Assembly: GCF_900091575.1 (NCBI RefSeq)
Contig: NZ_FMCR01000003.1
Span: 842,424 to 906,423 of the forward strand
Direction: 5' to 3'
Length of the DNA: 64,000 bases
From: Micromonospora saelicesensis
GTDB taxonomy: Bacteria > Actinomycetota > Actinomycetes > Mycobacteriales > Micromonosporaceae
Shown here: in pieces, positions 49,701-57,426 of the stretch
Layout: each line of letters starts with the position of its first letter
How positions within the stretch are numbered: position 1 is the stretch's first letter
Notes under the pieces: model-generated
The model's input: only the letters and a program-made list of their open reading frames with translations
What the model was told of the DNA's origin: nothing
The model's database searches: none
Position numbers and translations under genes: made by a program

Positions 49701-50522
49701 ATGTCACTCACCCGTAGCGCCGAAGCCACCGCCTCCCGTACGGCGGACAGCCGGTGGCTGGAACTCCTCGCCCGGGCCGGCTTCATCGGCTACGGCATCG
49801 TCCACCTCCTCTTCGCCTGGTTGGCGTTGCAGATCGCGTTCGGCACGTCGTCCGACGACGGCGACCAGTCCGGCGCGCTGCGTACCCTCTCCGCACAGCC
49901 CCTCGGCAAGTTCCTGGTCATCGCCGTCGCGGTCGGCCTGCTCGCGATGGCGATCTGGCAGGCGCTGGAGGCGGCGGTCGGGCACCGCGCCGAGCGCGGC
50001 AAGGAGCGGGTCATGGAACGGCTCGCCTCGGCCGGCCGGACCATCGTCTACCTCTACTTCGCCTGGACCGCCTTCAAGGTCTTCAAGGACGCCGGGTCGA
50101 ACAGCGCCGACCAGCAGGAGGCGTTGACCGGCAAGCTGATGACCTCCAGCGGTGGCCGCTGGCTGGTCGGCCTGGCCGGGCTGGTCGTCGCCGCGATCGG
50201 CATCGGCCTGATCATCTACGGAGCCCGGAAGAAGTTCGAGAAGCACCTCAAGACCGGCGAGATGAGCCCGAAGACCCGCCAGCTCGCCCGCCGGCTGGGC
50301 ATGGCCGGATACATCGCCAAGGGCGTCGCGTACGGCATCGCCGGTCTGCTGGTCATCGTGGCGGCGGTGAACTACGACCCGGAGAAGGCCCGTGGTCTGG
50401 ACGCCGCGCTGCACACCCTGCAGGAGCAGTCGTACGGCACGTTCCTGCTGGCCCTGGTCGCCCTCGGCATCGCCGCCTTCGGCGTCTACTGCTTCCTCCA
50501 GTCCCGGTACCGCAAGGTCTGA
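49701..50522 (+). CDS. DUF1206 membrane protein
   Basis: The 273-aa protein contains three repeats of a two-helix DUF1206 unit: GFIGYGIVHLLFAWLALQIAFG, SAGRTIVYLYFAWTAFKVF and GMAGYIAKGVAYGIAGLLVIVAAV, each paired with a second helix. Function of the family is unknown. A GAATC-TTCA-GATTC dyad at 49672-49685 lies 15-29 nt before the ATG and may be an operator. A hairpin follows the gene. Confidence 0.9.
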   Translation: MSLTRSAEATASRTADSRWLELLARAGFIGYGIVHLLFAWLALQIAFGTSSDDGDQSGALRTLSAQPLGKFLVIAVAVGLLAMAIWQALEAAVGHRAERGKERVMERLASAGRTIVYLYFAWTAFKVFKDAGSNSADQQEALTGKLMTSSGGRWLVGLAGLVVAAIGIGLIIYGARKKFEKHLKTGEMSPKTRQLARRLGMAGYIAKGVAYGIAGLLVIVAAVNYDPEKARGLDAALHTLQEQSYGTFLLALVALGIAAFGVYCFLQSRYRKV

Positions 50523-50541
50523 ACTGGTCGATTCCCGGGCT

Positions 50542-50578
50542 GTCGGGCACTCTTGGGCTTTTGCCCGAAGTGCCCGAC
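50542..50578 (+). terminator. hairpin between DUF1206 and mscS genes
   Basis: GTCGGGCACT (50542-50551) pairs perfectly with AGTGCCCGAC (50569-50578), with an inner GGGC/GCCC stem and a TTTT loop. It starts 20 nt after the DUF1206 stop and ends 27 nt before the mscS start, so it may terminate or attenuate read-through. Confidence 0.5.
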
Positions 50579-50605
50579 GCCTGGTCGAAGGGGAGCACCG
50601 AAGCC

Positions 50606-51796
50606 GTGCAGAACTATCTCGAAACGGCCGTCGCCGCGCTCGTCGCGGCGGCGGTCGCCCTGTTCCTGGTCGAGGTCGTCCACCGGTTGACCCGGCGGTT
50701 CGGCCGCCGGTCACTGCTGTTGACCGAGTTGACCGACCACGCGCACCGCCCGTTCCAGGTCGCCGGAACGGTCCTGGCCGTGCAGTTCGCCGTCCGCTTC
50801 ACCACCGGGTACGCGGTCGGCGAGAGCTGGCGCCGACTGCTGCTGCACCTGCTCATCCTCGGCGTCATCGCCACACTGGCCTGGCTGGTCGCCTGCCTGC
50901 TGGTCGTCGTCGAGGACACCGCGCTGGCCCGGTTCCGGGTCGACGTCCCGGACAACCGGCACGCCCGGCGGGTCCGGACCCAGGTGGTGATGCTGCGCCG
51001 ACTGACCATCGCGGTGATCGTCATCCTGACCGTCGGCGTGATGCTGATGACGTTCCCCAGCGTGCGGGGCATCGGCGCCGGTGTGCTGACCTCGGCCGGT
51101 GTGGTCGGTGTGGTGGCCGCGCTCGCCGCGCAGAGCCTGCTCGGCAACGTCTTCGCCGGCCTCCAACTCGCCTTCAGCGACGCCGTCCGGCTCGACGACG
51201 TCGTCGTCGTCGAGGGGGAGTGGGGTCGCATCGAGGAGCTGACCCTCAGCTACGTCGTGGTGCAGATCTGGGACGACCGCCGGTTGATCCTGCCCACCTC
51301 GTACTTCACCAGCAAGCCGTTCCAGAACTGGACCCGGACGGAGGCGGCGGTGCTCGGCACCGCCGAATTCGACGTCGACTGGGCGGTGCCCGTGCAGACC
51401 ATGCGCGAGGAGCTGCGCCGCCTCGTCGAGGGCACCGAGCTGTGGGACGGGCGGGTCTGCGTCCTCCAGGTCACCGACGCCACCGGCGGGACGGTGCGGT
51501 TGCGCGCGTTGGTCAGCGCCGCCGACGCGGGCAGCCTGTGGGACCTGCGCTGCCTCGTCCGGGAGCACCTGGTCGCCTGGATCCGGGACAACCGCCCGAC
51601 CGCGATGCCCCGGCTACGCACCGAGCTGGGCGACTCCACCAGCAACCTGTCCTGGCAGTGGGTGCAGCCGAGGCGACCGGCCCGCCGCCTGTCCGACACT
51701 GAGGCGCCCGACGACGCCCGTGTCTTCGGCGGCAGCGACGACGGCGACGCCCGCAGCGAAGCCTTCGTAGGCCCCGAAGAAACCCGCCCCCAGTAG
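50606..51796 (+). CDS. MscS family mechanosensitive ion channel
   Basis: The 396-aa protein has four or five membrane helices and the MscS core: GVVGVVAALAAQSLLGNVFAGLQLAF, the pore helix and hinge, followed by the beta domain DDVVVVEGEWGRIEELTLSYVVVQIWDDRRLILP. It opens under membrane tension to release solutes in osmotic downshock. The C-terminal about 60 residues are acidic and disordered. I chose GTG 50606; GTG 50570 lies within the preceding hairpin arm and would lack a ribosome binding site. Confidence 0.85.
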   Translation: MQNYLETAVAALVAAAVALFLVEVVHRLTRRFGRRSLLLTELTDHAHRPFQVAGTVLAVQFAVRFTTGYAVGESWRRLLLHLLILGVIATLAWLVACLLVVVEDTALARFRVDVPDNRHARRVRTQVVMLRRLTIAVIVILTVGVMLMTFPSVRGIGAGVLTSAGVVGVVAALAAQSLLGNVFAGLQLAFSDAVRLDDVVVVEGEWGRIEELTLSYVVVQIWDDRRLILPTSYFTSKPFQNWTRTEAAVLGTAEFDVDWAVPVQTMREELRRLVEGTELWDGRVCVLQVTDATGGTVRLRALVSAADAGSLWDLRCLVREHLVAWIRDNRPTAMPRLRTELGDSTSNLSWQWVQPRRPARRLSDTEAPDDARVFGGSDDGDARSEAFVGPEETRPQ

Positions 51797-52315
51797 CCCG
51801 CCCCCGTCCCGCCCGCGCCCGCGTCGCCCCACCCCCGCCCGCGCCCGCGCCCGCGTCGCCTCGCCCGCCCCGGGTCGCCTCGCCCACCCGGCGCCGCCCC
51901 GCAAGATCGTGCAACTTCCTGGTTGTAGTGGCCTCCACCCCCGTCGAGGCCACTACAACCAGGATCGAGCGCGATCTTGCGCGGCAGACCCCGGCGATCA
52001 TGGACTTGACGGGTGGGTGCGCGCAGGTTTGTCCCCGCCAAACTCATGATCACCGCTGCGGGCGGCGGGGGCGGGGAGACCGGGGGCGGGGCGGAGCGGG
52101 AGGAGCGGGGGCGGGGGAGCGGGTCGGTTGCGGAGGTTTGGTCGGGCTTGGGTGGGGGATGTGCTGCCGGACGTCTCTGGCGTGATCGCGGCGGCTGGTC
52201 GCGTATTGGCGGCGCGGCGTCCGGACAACGGGGACGGTGAGCTGCTTGGTGCGCTTTAGGATTGACGAGCGGCGACTTCGGGCATACAGCGCGGTGATGA
52301 GGAAAGGAGGACAGC
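51797..52315. other. 519-bp non-coding region with palindromes
   Basis: No supported gene was found. The first 100 bases are very C-rich with repeated CGCCCGCG. The palindrome at 51900-51981 follows. A second, imperfect dyad lies at about 51998-52053, where GATCATG near the left end and CATGATC near the right end bracket a roughly 40-nt interval. The last 100 bases probably contain the promoter of the holin-X operon, including GATTGACG near 52259, but I could not place its boxes with confidence. Confidence 0.6.
51900..51981. repeat. modular palindromic element, copy 1
   Basis: An outer 10-bp stem (51900-51909 with 51972-51981, CGCAAGATCG/CGATCTTGCG) encloses a symmetric 8-nt internal mismatch. 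An 18-bp perfect inner stem follows (51918-51935 with 51946-51963, containing TTGTAGTGGCCTC) and a 10-nt loop. It shares TAGTGGCCTC and ATCGAGCGCGATC with the element at 63854-63925. Confidence 0.85.
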
Positions 52316-52750
52316 ATGGCTGACGTGGCGAAAGCCCGCACATCCCAGAATGGGAGCGAGCCCTCCACCGCCGAGTTGGTGCAGCGGGCCACTGAGCAGA
52401 TCTCCCGCCTCGTGCGGGACGAACTGACGCTGGCCCGAGCGGAGTTGACCCAGAAGGGTAAGCACGCGGGCATCGGGATCGGCCTGTTCGGCGGCGGCGG
52501 CGCGCTCGCGTTCTTCGGTCTGGGTGCGCTGGTCGCCACGGCGATCCTGCTGCTCGACCTGGTGTTGCCCGCCTGGGCCGCGGCGCTGATCGTGGCGGTG
52601 GCCTGCTTCCTGGTGGCCGGCATCCTCGCCCTGGTGGGCAAGAAGCAGGTCAGCCGTGCCGTCCCGCCGGTGCCGGCGGCCACGGTCCGTAGCCTCCGGG
52701 CAGACATGGACACCGTCACCGCCGCGGTGAAGGACAGGGGGCGGCAATGA
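52316..52750 (+). CDS. holin-X/DUF1469 family membrane protein
   Basis: The 144-aa protein has an amphipathic helix ELVQRATEQISRLVRDELTLARAEL followed by two close membrane helices (IGLFGGGGALAFFGLGALVATAILL and PAWAAALIVAVACFLVAGILALVG). That is the typical 'phage holin family' or holin-X layout. Despite the name, such genes are chromosomal and usually precede DUF3618 genes; no prophage is seen. ATG 52316 follows AAAGGAGG. Its stop overlaps the DUF3618 start (ATGA). Confidence 0.85.
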   Translation: MADVAKARTSQNGSEPSTAELVQRATEQISRLVRDELTLARAELTQKGKHAGIGIGLFGGGGALAFFGLGALVATAILLLDLVLPAWAAALIVAVACFLVAGILALVGKKQVSRAVPPVPAATVRSLRADMDTVTAAVKDRGRQ

Positions 52751-53121
52751 CCGGTAACGGGACCGGCGACACGGAGGCCCTCCGCGAGGAGATCCGTCGC
52801 ACCCGGGTCGAGTTGGGCGAGACGATGGAGGCGTTGGCCGCCAAGGCCGACGTCAAGGCGCGTCTGAAGGAGTCCGCCGAGCAGGCCAAGGAGCGGATGC
52901 GGGAGCAGGCGGCGCAGACCGTTGCCCGGGTCCGCGGTCAGGCCGCGCGTGGCGCCGGGATGGCGCGGGCGCAGGCGTACGAAAAGGGTGAGTTGGTACG
53001 CGCACAGGCGTATGAAAAGGGCGAGTTGGTGCGCCGCAACCCGGTGCCGTGGGCGGCCATCGCGGCCGGCGCGGTGGCCACCGTGGTGGTGCTGATGATC
53101 GTGCGGGGGAGGCGTAGGTGA
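52747..53121 (+). CDS. DUF3618 protein with tandem internal repeat
   Basis: The 124-aa protein opens with the DUF3618 motif EEIRRTRVELGETMEALAAKADVKARL, has a long charged helix, and ends in one membrane helix (PWAAIAAGAVATVVVLMIV) and RGRRR. An 11-residue unit, RAQAYEKGELV, occurs twice in tandem near residues 75-96. Function unknown; the location beside the holin-X gene is conserved in actinobacteria. Its start overlaps the holin-X stop and its stop overlaps the next GTG (GTGA). Confidence 0.85.
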   Translation: MTGNGTGDTEALREEIRRTRVELGETMEALAAKADVKARLKESAEQAKERMREQAAQTVARVRGQAARGAGMARAQAYEKGELVRAQAYEKGELVRRNPVPWAAIAAGAVATVVVLMIVRGRRR

Positions 53122-53390
53122 GTAAGAGCATCGGCAGGGTCGCGTACCGGCCGGTCGGCGTGTTGTTGGGTATCGCCGCAGGCACGGTGGCCGGGGCGAT
53201 CTTCCGGCAGGTCTGGAAGGTCACCGCGGGCGACGGTGAGGCGCCCAACGCGACCGACGAGGATCGCGGCTGGGGCGAGGTCCTGGCCGCCGCGGCGTTG
53301 CAGGGCGCCATCTTCGCGGTCGTCCGTGCCGCCGTGGACCGGGGTGGCGCGGTCGGCGTACGCCGGATGACCGGCAGCTGGCCGGACTGA
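53118..53390 (+). CDS. DUF4235 membrane protein
   Basis: The 90-aa protein has RPVGVLLGIAAGTVAGAIFRQVWKVTAGD at residues 11-39, an intervening acidic loop, and a second hydrophobic helix VLAAAALQGAIFAVVRAAVDRGGAVG, ending TGSWPD. This is the DUF4235 family, which commonly closes the holin-X/DUF3618 operon. GTG 53118 overlaps the DUF3618 stop. A strong terminator follows 14 nt after the stop. Confidence 0.85.
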   Translation: MSKSIGRVAYRPVGVLLGIAAGTVAGAIFRQVWKVTAGDGEAPNATDEDRGWGEVLAAAALQGAIFAVVRAAVDRGGAVGVRRMTGSWPD

Positions 53391-53404
53391 CCATCAGCGA
53401 CTTC

Positions 53405-53436
53405 AGCCCCCTTCCCGCATCGATGGGAAGGGGGCT
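53405..53436 (+). terminator. perfect 12-bp hairpin after the DUF4235 gene
   Basis: AGCCCCCTTCCC (53405-53416) pairs with GGGAAGGGGGCT (53425-53436) around an 8-nt loop, followed by TTTCG. It is a good intrinsic terminator for the three-gene operon. Confidence 0.75.
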
Positions 53437-53677
53437 TTCGCATGGCATCGCACGCCGCCCAGCGCACCTGAGGCATCCGTCAGGTCACATGTCGGAGAAA
53501 TTCGTCGGAGAGGTCGTGACAGACTTTTTACCTCCGTGATTTGCTGGTCCCCGCTGTTGCGAGATGGCGTGGGTTGAGAGAAGTCTCCTTCGTGGGGCTG
53601 CCTCAGGCGCCGCTGCTCAAAAACGGCCAATCGGCCGGACGGCGTGCACGGCCGCCAGTTTTTAGAGGGAGAAACAC
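53437..53677 (+). promoter_or_regulatory. promoter and long leader of the cold-shock gene
   Basis: This 241-bp region has no supported gene. It is more AT-rich than its surroundings near 53519-53545 (GTGACAG, TTTTTACC, TGATTTGC), where the promoter probably lies. That would leave a leader of over 100 nt, as in cold-shock genes. GGCCAATCGGCC at 53622-53633 and the AGGGAG ribosome binding site before the ATG at 53678 are visible. Confidence 0.45.
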
Positions 53678-53881
53678 ATGGCTCAGGGAACCGTGAAGTG
53701 GTTCAACGCTGACAAGGGCTTCGGCTTCATCACCGTCGATGGTGGGGGTGCTGACGTGTTCGTCCACTTCTCGGCCATCCAGACCAGCGGCTACCGCTCG
53801 CTGGAGGAGAACCAGCGGGTGGAGTTCGAGATTGCTCAGGGTCAGAAGGGCCCGCAGGCTGAGCAGGTCCGTCCCATCTGA
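53678..53881 (+). CDS. cold-shock domain protein
   Basis: The 67-aa protein is a single CspA-type cold-shock domain with the nucleic-acid-binding motifs KGFGFI (RNP-1, residues 14-19) and VFVHF (RNP-2, residues 28-32). MAQGTVKWFNADKGFGF is the classic start. It binds single-stranded RNA or DNA as a chaperone. ATG 53678 has GGGAG upstream. The gene is monocistronic, with a long leader and a perfect terminator. Confidence 0.95.
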   Translation: MAQGTVKWFNADKGFGFITVDGGGADVFVHFSAIQTSGYRSLEENQRVEFEIAQGQKGPQAEQVRPI

Positions 53882-53936
53882 GTAGGACGGCCGGCCCCCG
53901 CCGGCCAGTGGGACGATCCGGCTCACGGGTCACGGT

Positions 53937-53970
53937 AAAGCCCCGCATCCCGGTTGGGATGCGGGGCTTT
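53937..53970 (+). terminator. perfect 15-bp hairpin after the cold-shock gene
   Basis: AAAGCCCCGCATCCC (53937-53951) pairs with GGGATGCGGGGCTTT (53956-53970) around a GGTT loop. The flanking A- and T-runs make it a good terminator on both strands, so it may also serve the convergent 63-aa gene at 54003. Confidence 0.8.
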
Positions 53971-54002
53971 CGCCTGCTCGGGCTCGCCGGTGCAGCGAGC
54001 GG

Positions 54003-54194
54003 TCAGCGTCGACGCGAGCGCAGGCCGAGCCAGATCACCACCAGCCCGGCCGCCGTCACGAGCGGGCCGATCACCGCCCAGATCTTCTCGTCGGTCATCA
54101 CGCTGCCGCTGACGTAGCCGAGGCCCTGGACCGTCCACACCGCACCGATCACCACGGCCAGCAGGCCGAGGGTGAGTGGAAGCCAACCCCTCAT
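54003..54194 (-). CDS. small two-helix membrane protein (63 aa)
   Basis: The protein has two hydrophobic segments, WLPLTLGLLAVVIGAVWTVQG and IGPLVTAAGLVVIWLGLRS, separated by the charged YVSGSVMTDEKIWAV and ending RSRRR. It is probably an integral membrane protein of unknown function. ATG 54194 follows GGGGACGCG. Convergent with the cold-shock gene. Confidence 0.7.
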   Translation of the reverse strand: MRGWLPLTLGLLAVVIGAVWTVQGLGYVSGSVMTDEKIWAVIGPLVTAAGLVVIWLGLRSRRR

Positions 54195-54282
54195 CGCGTC
54201 CCCTCTCCGCCGCCCGGGGCGGCGCGCCGCCGTCCAGCATCGCCGGCCGGGTGGCGTGACGCGAGCACCCCGGCCGCGCGGG

Positions 54283-55266
54283 TCACCACCGGTCGTGCAC
54301 CTGCGGGCGGATCAGCTCGTCGTAGGTCTCGCGGACGGCTGCCAACTGCTCGTCGGTGAGCGGGGACAGGGCCGCCGCAGCGGCGTTGCGTCGGGCCTGG
54401 TCGGCGTCGCGGGCACCGGGGATGACCACCGTGACACCCGCCTGGTCCAACACCCAGCGCAGGGCGAACTGCGCCATCGTGCGGTCCGCGTCGACGAGCG
54501 GGGCCAGCCGGCGTACGGCGGCCAGACCTCGATCGAAGTCGACTCCGGAGAACGTCTCCCCGACGTCGAAGGCGGCGCCGTGCCGGTTGTAGTTGCGGTG
54601 GTCGTCGGCGGGGAACTCGGTGTGCTCGTCGTAGCGGCCGGAGAGCAGGCCACTGGCGAGCGGCACGCGGGCGATGATGCCGACACCCGCTGCGGCAGCG
54701 GCGGGCAGCACCCGCTCCAGGGGCTTGTGGCGGACCGCGTTGAGGATGATCTGGACGCTCGCCACCCCCGGTCGGGCGATCGCGGTGAGGGCCTGGTCGC
54801 AGGTCTCGACGCTGACGCCGTACCCGGCGATTGCCTTCTCGGCGACGAGGGTGTCCAGGCCGTCGAAGACCTCGTCGGAGGAGAAGACCTCGGTGGGCGG
54901 GCAGTGCAACTGGACCAGGTCCAGGGTGTCCATGCCCAGGTTGGCCCGGGAGCGGTCGGTCCACTGCCGGAAGTTCGCCAGGGTGTACGCCTCCGGCCGC
55001 TGCTCGACGCGGCGGCCCATCTTGGTGGCGACGGTCAGCCCGGCGTCGGGTCGGGTGCGCAGGAAGCGGCCGATCAGCTGCTCGCTGCGGCCGTCGCCGT
55101 ACACGTCGGCGGTGTCGAGGAAGGTGACTCCGGCGTCCACGGCGGCGGCGAGCACCGCCATCGCGTCGTCCTCGCTGACGGTGCCCCAGTCGGCGCCGAG
55201 TTGCCACGCGCCCAGGCCGACCGCGCCAACGGTCCGGCCGAGCCGGTTGAAGCTGCGCTGTTCCAT
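54283..55266 (-). CDS. aldo/keto reductase
   Basis: The 327-aa NADPH-dependent enzyme has the AKR catalytic tetrad: D51 and Y56 in FLDTADVYG, K82 in VATKMG and H121 in LVQLHCPP. The C-terminal IPGARDADQARRNAAA cofactor site is also present. It reduces an unidentified aldehyde or ketone. It is divergent from the Tam-like methyltransferase gene, with short CCGTAC/GTACGG repeats in between at 55308-55335. Confidence 0.9.
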   Translation of the reverse strand: MEQRSFNRLGRTVGAVGLGAWQLGADWGTVSEDDAMAVLAAAVDAGVTFLDTADVYGDGRSEQLIGRFLRTRPDAGLTVATKMGRRVEQRPEAYTLANFRQWTDRSRANLGMDTLDLVQLHCPPTEVFSSDEVFDGLDTLVAEKAIAGYGVSVETCDQALTAIARPGVASVQIILNAVRHKPLERVLPAAAAAGVGIIARVPLASGLLSGRYDEHTEFPADDHRNYNRHGAAFDVGETFSGVDFDRGLAAVRRLAPLVDADRTMAQFALRWVLDQAGVTVVIPGARDADQARRNAAAAALSPLTDEQLAAVRETYDELIRPQVHDRW

Positions 55267-55349
55267 GCCCCGAGCCTAGTGATCGGGTTGCCACCCTGCC
55301 ACGCGAGCCGTACCGTTAGCAGTACGGACGTACGGTTTGGGAGGCGACC

Positions 55350-56144
55350 ATGTGGGACCCGACGACCTACCTGCGCTTCGGCGACGAGCGATCCCGGCCG
55401 TTTCACGACCTTCTCGCCCGGATCCCGGCCGAGCGACCCCGGACGGTGGTCGACCTCGGCTGCGGCCCCGGCCAGCTCACCGCCGTCCTCGCCGAGCGCT
55501 GGCCGGCCAGCCGGGTGCGCGGGCTCGACTCCTCGGCGGAGATGATCGAGCGGGCCGAGGCCCTGGAGGCGCCGGTCGACTTCGCGGTCGCCGACCTGCG
55601 CGACTGGGTTCCGGCCGGCGACGAGGACGTGGTGGTCAGCAACGCGGCGTTGCAGTGGGTGCCCGGCCACCAGGAGCTGCTGCGCCGCTGGGCCGCCGAG
55701 CTGCCCGCCGGCGCCTGGCTCGCCATGCAGGTCCCCGGAAACTTCGCCGCCGACTCGCACCGCGCCCTGCGGGAGGTCGCCAACCGGCCGACCTGGCGGG
55801 CCGAGGTCGCCCCGCTGCTGCGCGCGGACCCGGTCGACGACCCGGCCGACTACGCGGCGCTGCTGACCGCCGCCGGCTGCGCGGTGGACGCCTGGGAGAC
55901 TACCTACGTGCACCTGCTGCCGGCTCGACCCGCCGCCGAGCACCCGGTGCTGGCCTGGATGGAGGGCACCGCGCTGCGCCCGGTCCGGGCCGCACTGGAC
56001 GCCGCCGGCTGGTCCGCCTTCCGGGCCGAGCTGGGAGTACGGCTCACCGCGGCGTACCCGGTGCGGCAGGGTCAGGTGTACTTCCCGTTCCGCCGCGTCT
56101 TCGTCGTCGCCCGCACCGGCGACCATGCTCAGGAGAACCCGTGA
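55350..56144 (+). CDS. tam: trans-aconitate 2-methyltransferase (Tam-like)
   Basis: The 264-aa SAM-dependent methyltransferase starts MWDPTTYLRFGDERSRPFHDLLARI and has motif I VVDLGCGPGQL at residues 33-43. ALQWVPGHQELLRRW and PVRQGQVYFPFRRVFVVA follow, all typical of Tam. The enzyme methylates trans-aconitate, an inhibitor of the citric acid cycle. A GGGAGG ribosome binding site lies eight nt before ATG 55350. Its stop overlaps the deaminase start (GTGA). Confidence 0.85.
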   Translation: MWDPTTYLRFGDERSRPFHDLLARIPAERPRTVVDLGCGPGQLTAVLAERWPASRVRGLDSSAEMIERAEALEAPVDFAVADLRDWVPAGDEDVVVSNAALQWVPGHQELLRRWAAELPAGAWLAMQVPGNFAADSHRALREVANRPTWRAEVAPLLRADPVDDPADYAALLTAAGCAVDAWETTYVHLLPARPAAEHPVLAWMEGTALRPVRAALDAAGWSAFRAELGVRLTAAYPVRQGQVYFPFRRVFVVARTGDHAQENP

Positions 56145-57163
56145 CCGACCTGTCCACCTTCATCGCCGGCCTGCCCAAGGTGGAGCTGCACGTGCACCAC
56201 GTCGGCTCCGCCCTGCCCCGGATCGTCGCCGAGTTGGCCGCGCGCCACGAGGGGCGCAGCCCCGTGCCGGCCGATCCGGACGCCCTCGCCAGCTACTTCG
56301 AGTTCCGCGACTTCGCGCACTTCATCGAGGTCTACCTGAGCGTCGTGGATCTCATCCGCGACCCGGAGGACGTCTGGATCCTCACCCACGAGGTGGCCCG
56401 CGAGCTGGCCCGCCAACAGGTCCGGTACGCGGAGCTGACCATCACCCCGTACTCGCACGTCCGACGGGGCATTCCCGCGCCGGCGTTCTGCGAGGCCATC
56501 GAGGACGCCCGCAAGCGCGCCCTGGCCGACTTCGGCATCGAGCTGCGCTGGTGCTTCGACATCCCCGGCGAGGCCGGCCTGCCCGCGGCCGAGGAGACGC
56601 TGCGCATCGCACTGGACGAGCGCCCGGACGGGCTGGTCAGTTTCGGTCTGGGCGGCCCGGAGATCGGTGTACCCCGACCGCAGTTCCGGCCCTGGTTCGA
56701 CCAGGCCCGCGCCGCCGGGCTGCGCTCGGTTCCGCACGCCGGGGAGACCACCGGGCCGCAGACCGTTTGGGACGCGCTGAACGAGTTGGGCGCCGAGCGG
56801 ATCGGGCACGGCATCTCCGCCGCGCAGGACCCGCAGCTGCTCGCGTACCTGGCCGAGCGGCAGATCGGGATGGAGATCTGCCCGACGTCCAACGTCCGTA
56901 CCCGGGCGGTGGCCACCCTCGACGAGCATCCGCTGCCCCGGCTGGTCGAGGCCGGGCTGCTGGTCACCATCAACTCCGACGACCCGCCGATGTTCGGCAC
57001 CACCCTCAACGACGAGTACGCGGTGGCCGCCCGTCTGCTCGGCGTCGGTGCCGAGGGTCTGGCCGGGCTGGCCCGCAACGCGGTGACCGCGTCCTTCCTG
57101 GACACCGCCGGCCAGCAGCGGATCCTCGCCGAGATCGACGCGTACCTCGCCACCGCCGGCTGA
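56141..57163 (+). CDS. adenosine deaminase family protein, possibly aminodeoxyfutalosine deaminase
   Basis: The 340-aa amidohydrolase has the metal site H17 and H19 in VELHVHHVGS, H199 and E202 in PHAGE, H223 in RIGHG, and D280/D281 in INSDDPPMFGT. The HHVGS loop and the RDFAHFIEVYLSVVDLIRDPEDVW segment resemble, from memory, the Streptomyces SCO5662-type enzyme that deaminates 6-aminodeoxyfutalosine in menaquinone synthesis, rather than mammalian-like adenosine deaminase. No other futalosine genes are here, so a purine substrate remains possible. It overlaps tam by 4 bases. Confidence 0.85.
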   Translation: MTDLSTFIAGLPKVELHVHHVGSALPRIVAELAARHEGRSPVPADPDALASYFEFRDFAHFIEVYLSVVDLIRDPEDVWILTHEVARELARQQVRYAELTITPYSHVRRGIPAPAFCEAIEDARKRALADFGIELRWCFDIPGEAGLPAAEETLRIALDERPDGLVSFGLGGPEIGVPRPQFRPWFDQARAAGLRSVPHAGETTGPQTVWDALNELGAERIGHGISAAQDPQLLAYLAERQIGMEICPTSNVRTRAVATLDEHPLPRLVEAGLLVTINSDDPPMFGTTLNDEYAVAARLLGVGAEGLAGLARNAVTASFLDTAGQQRILAEIDAYLATAG

Positions 57164-57211
57164 GCTGGTCGACCGCTCGGGTGTCGGTTGGGCTGGTCGG
57201 CCGGGCCGGTT

Positions 57212-57284
57212 GGTGGAGCAGGGCGCGCGGCGGGAGCGTGGGTGTGGGGGGACCTGTGACTCCCGCCGCGCGCGCGGCTCCACC
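57212..57284. repeat. large near-perfect palindrome between convergent genes
   Basis: Arms 57212-57236 and 57260-57284 pair over 22 of 25 positions: GGTGGAGC with GCTCCACC and GCGCGCGGCGGGAG with CTCCCGCCGCGCGC, separated by a three-base mismatch. The loop is 23 nt. It lies between the deaminase and histidine-kinase genes and may be a bidirectional terminator. A smaller dyad, CGCGGT/ACCGCG, follows at 57364-57380. Confidence 0.75.
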
Positions 57285-57426
57285 GGCCGTGGGTGCGTGG
57301 TGCGCTCGGCCGGTGGAACTGGTGGGTTCGTGCTCTGATCCTGTCAGCCCGCAGCCGATCCAACGCGGTCGTTAACCGCGATCTAAGGAAGACTTGCGCC
57401 GGCGCACAGCCCCGGGTCCGGCCGGG

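Noticed and set aside
52316..52750. Holin gene as sign of a prophage
   Set aside because: The gene belongs to the chromosomal holin-X/DUF3618/DUF4235 operon; no endolysin, terminase, capsid or integrase gene is nearby.
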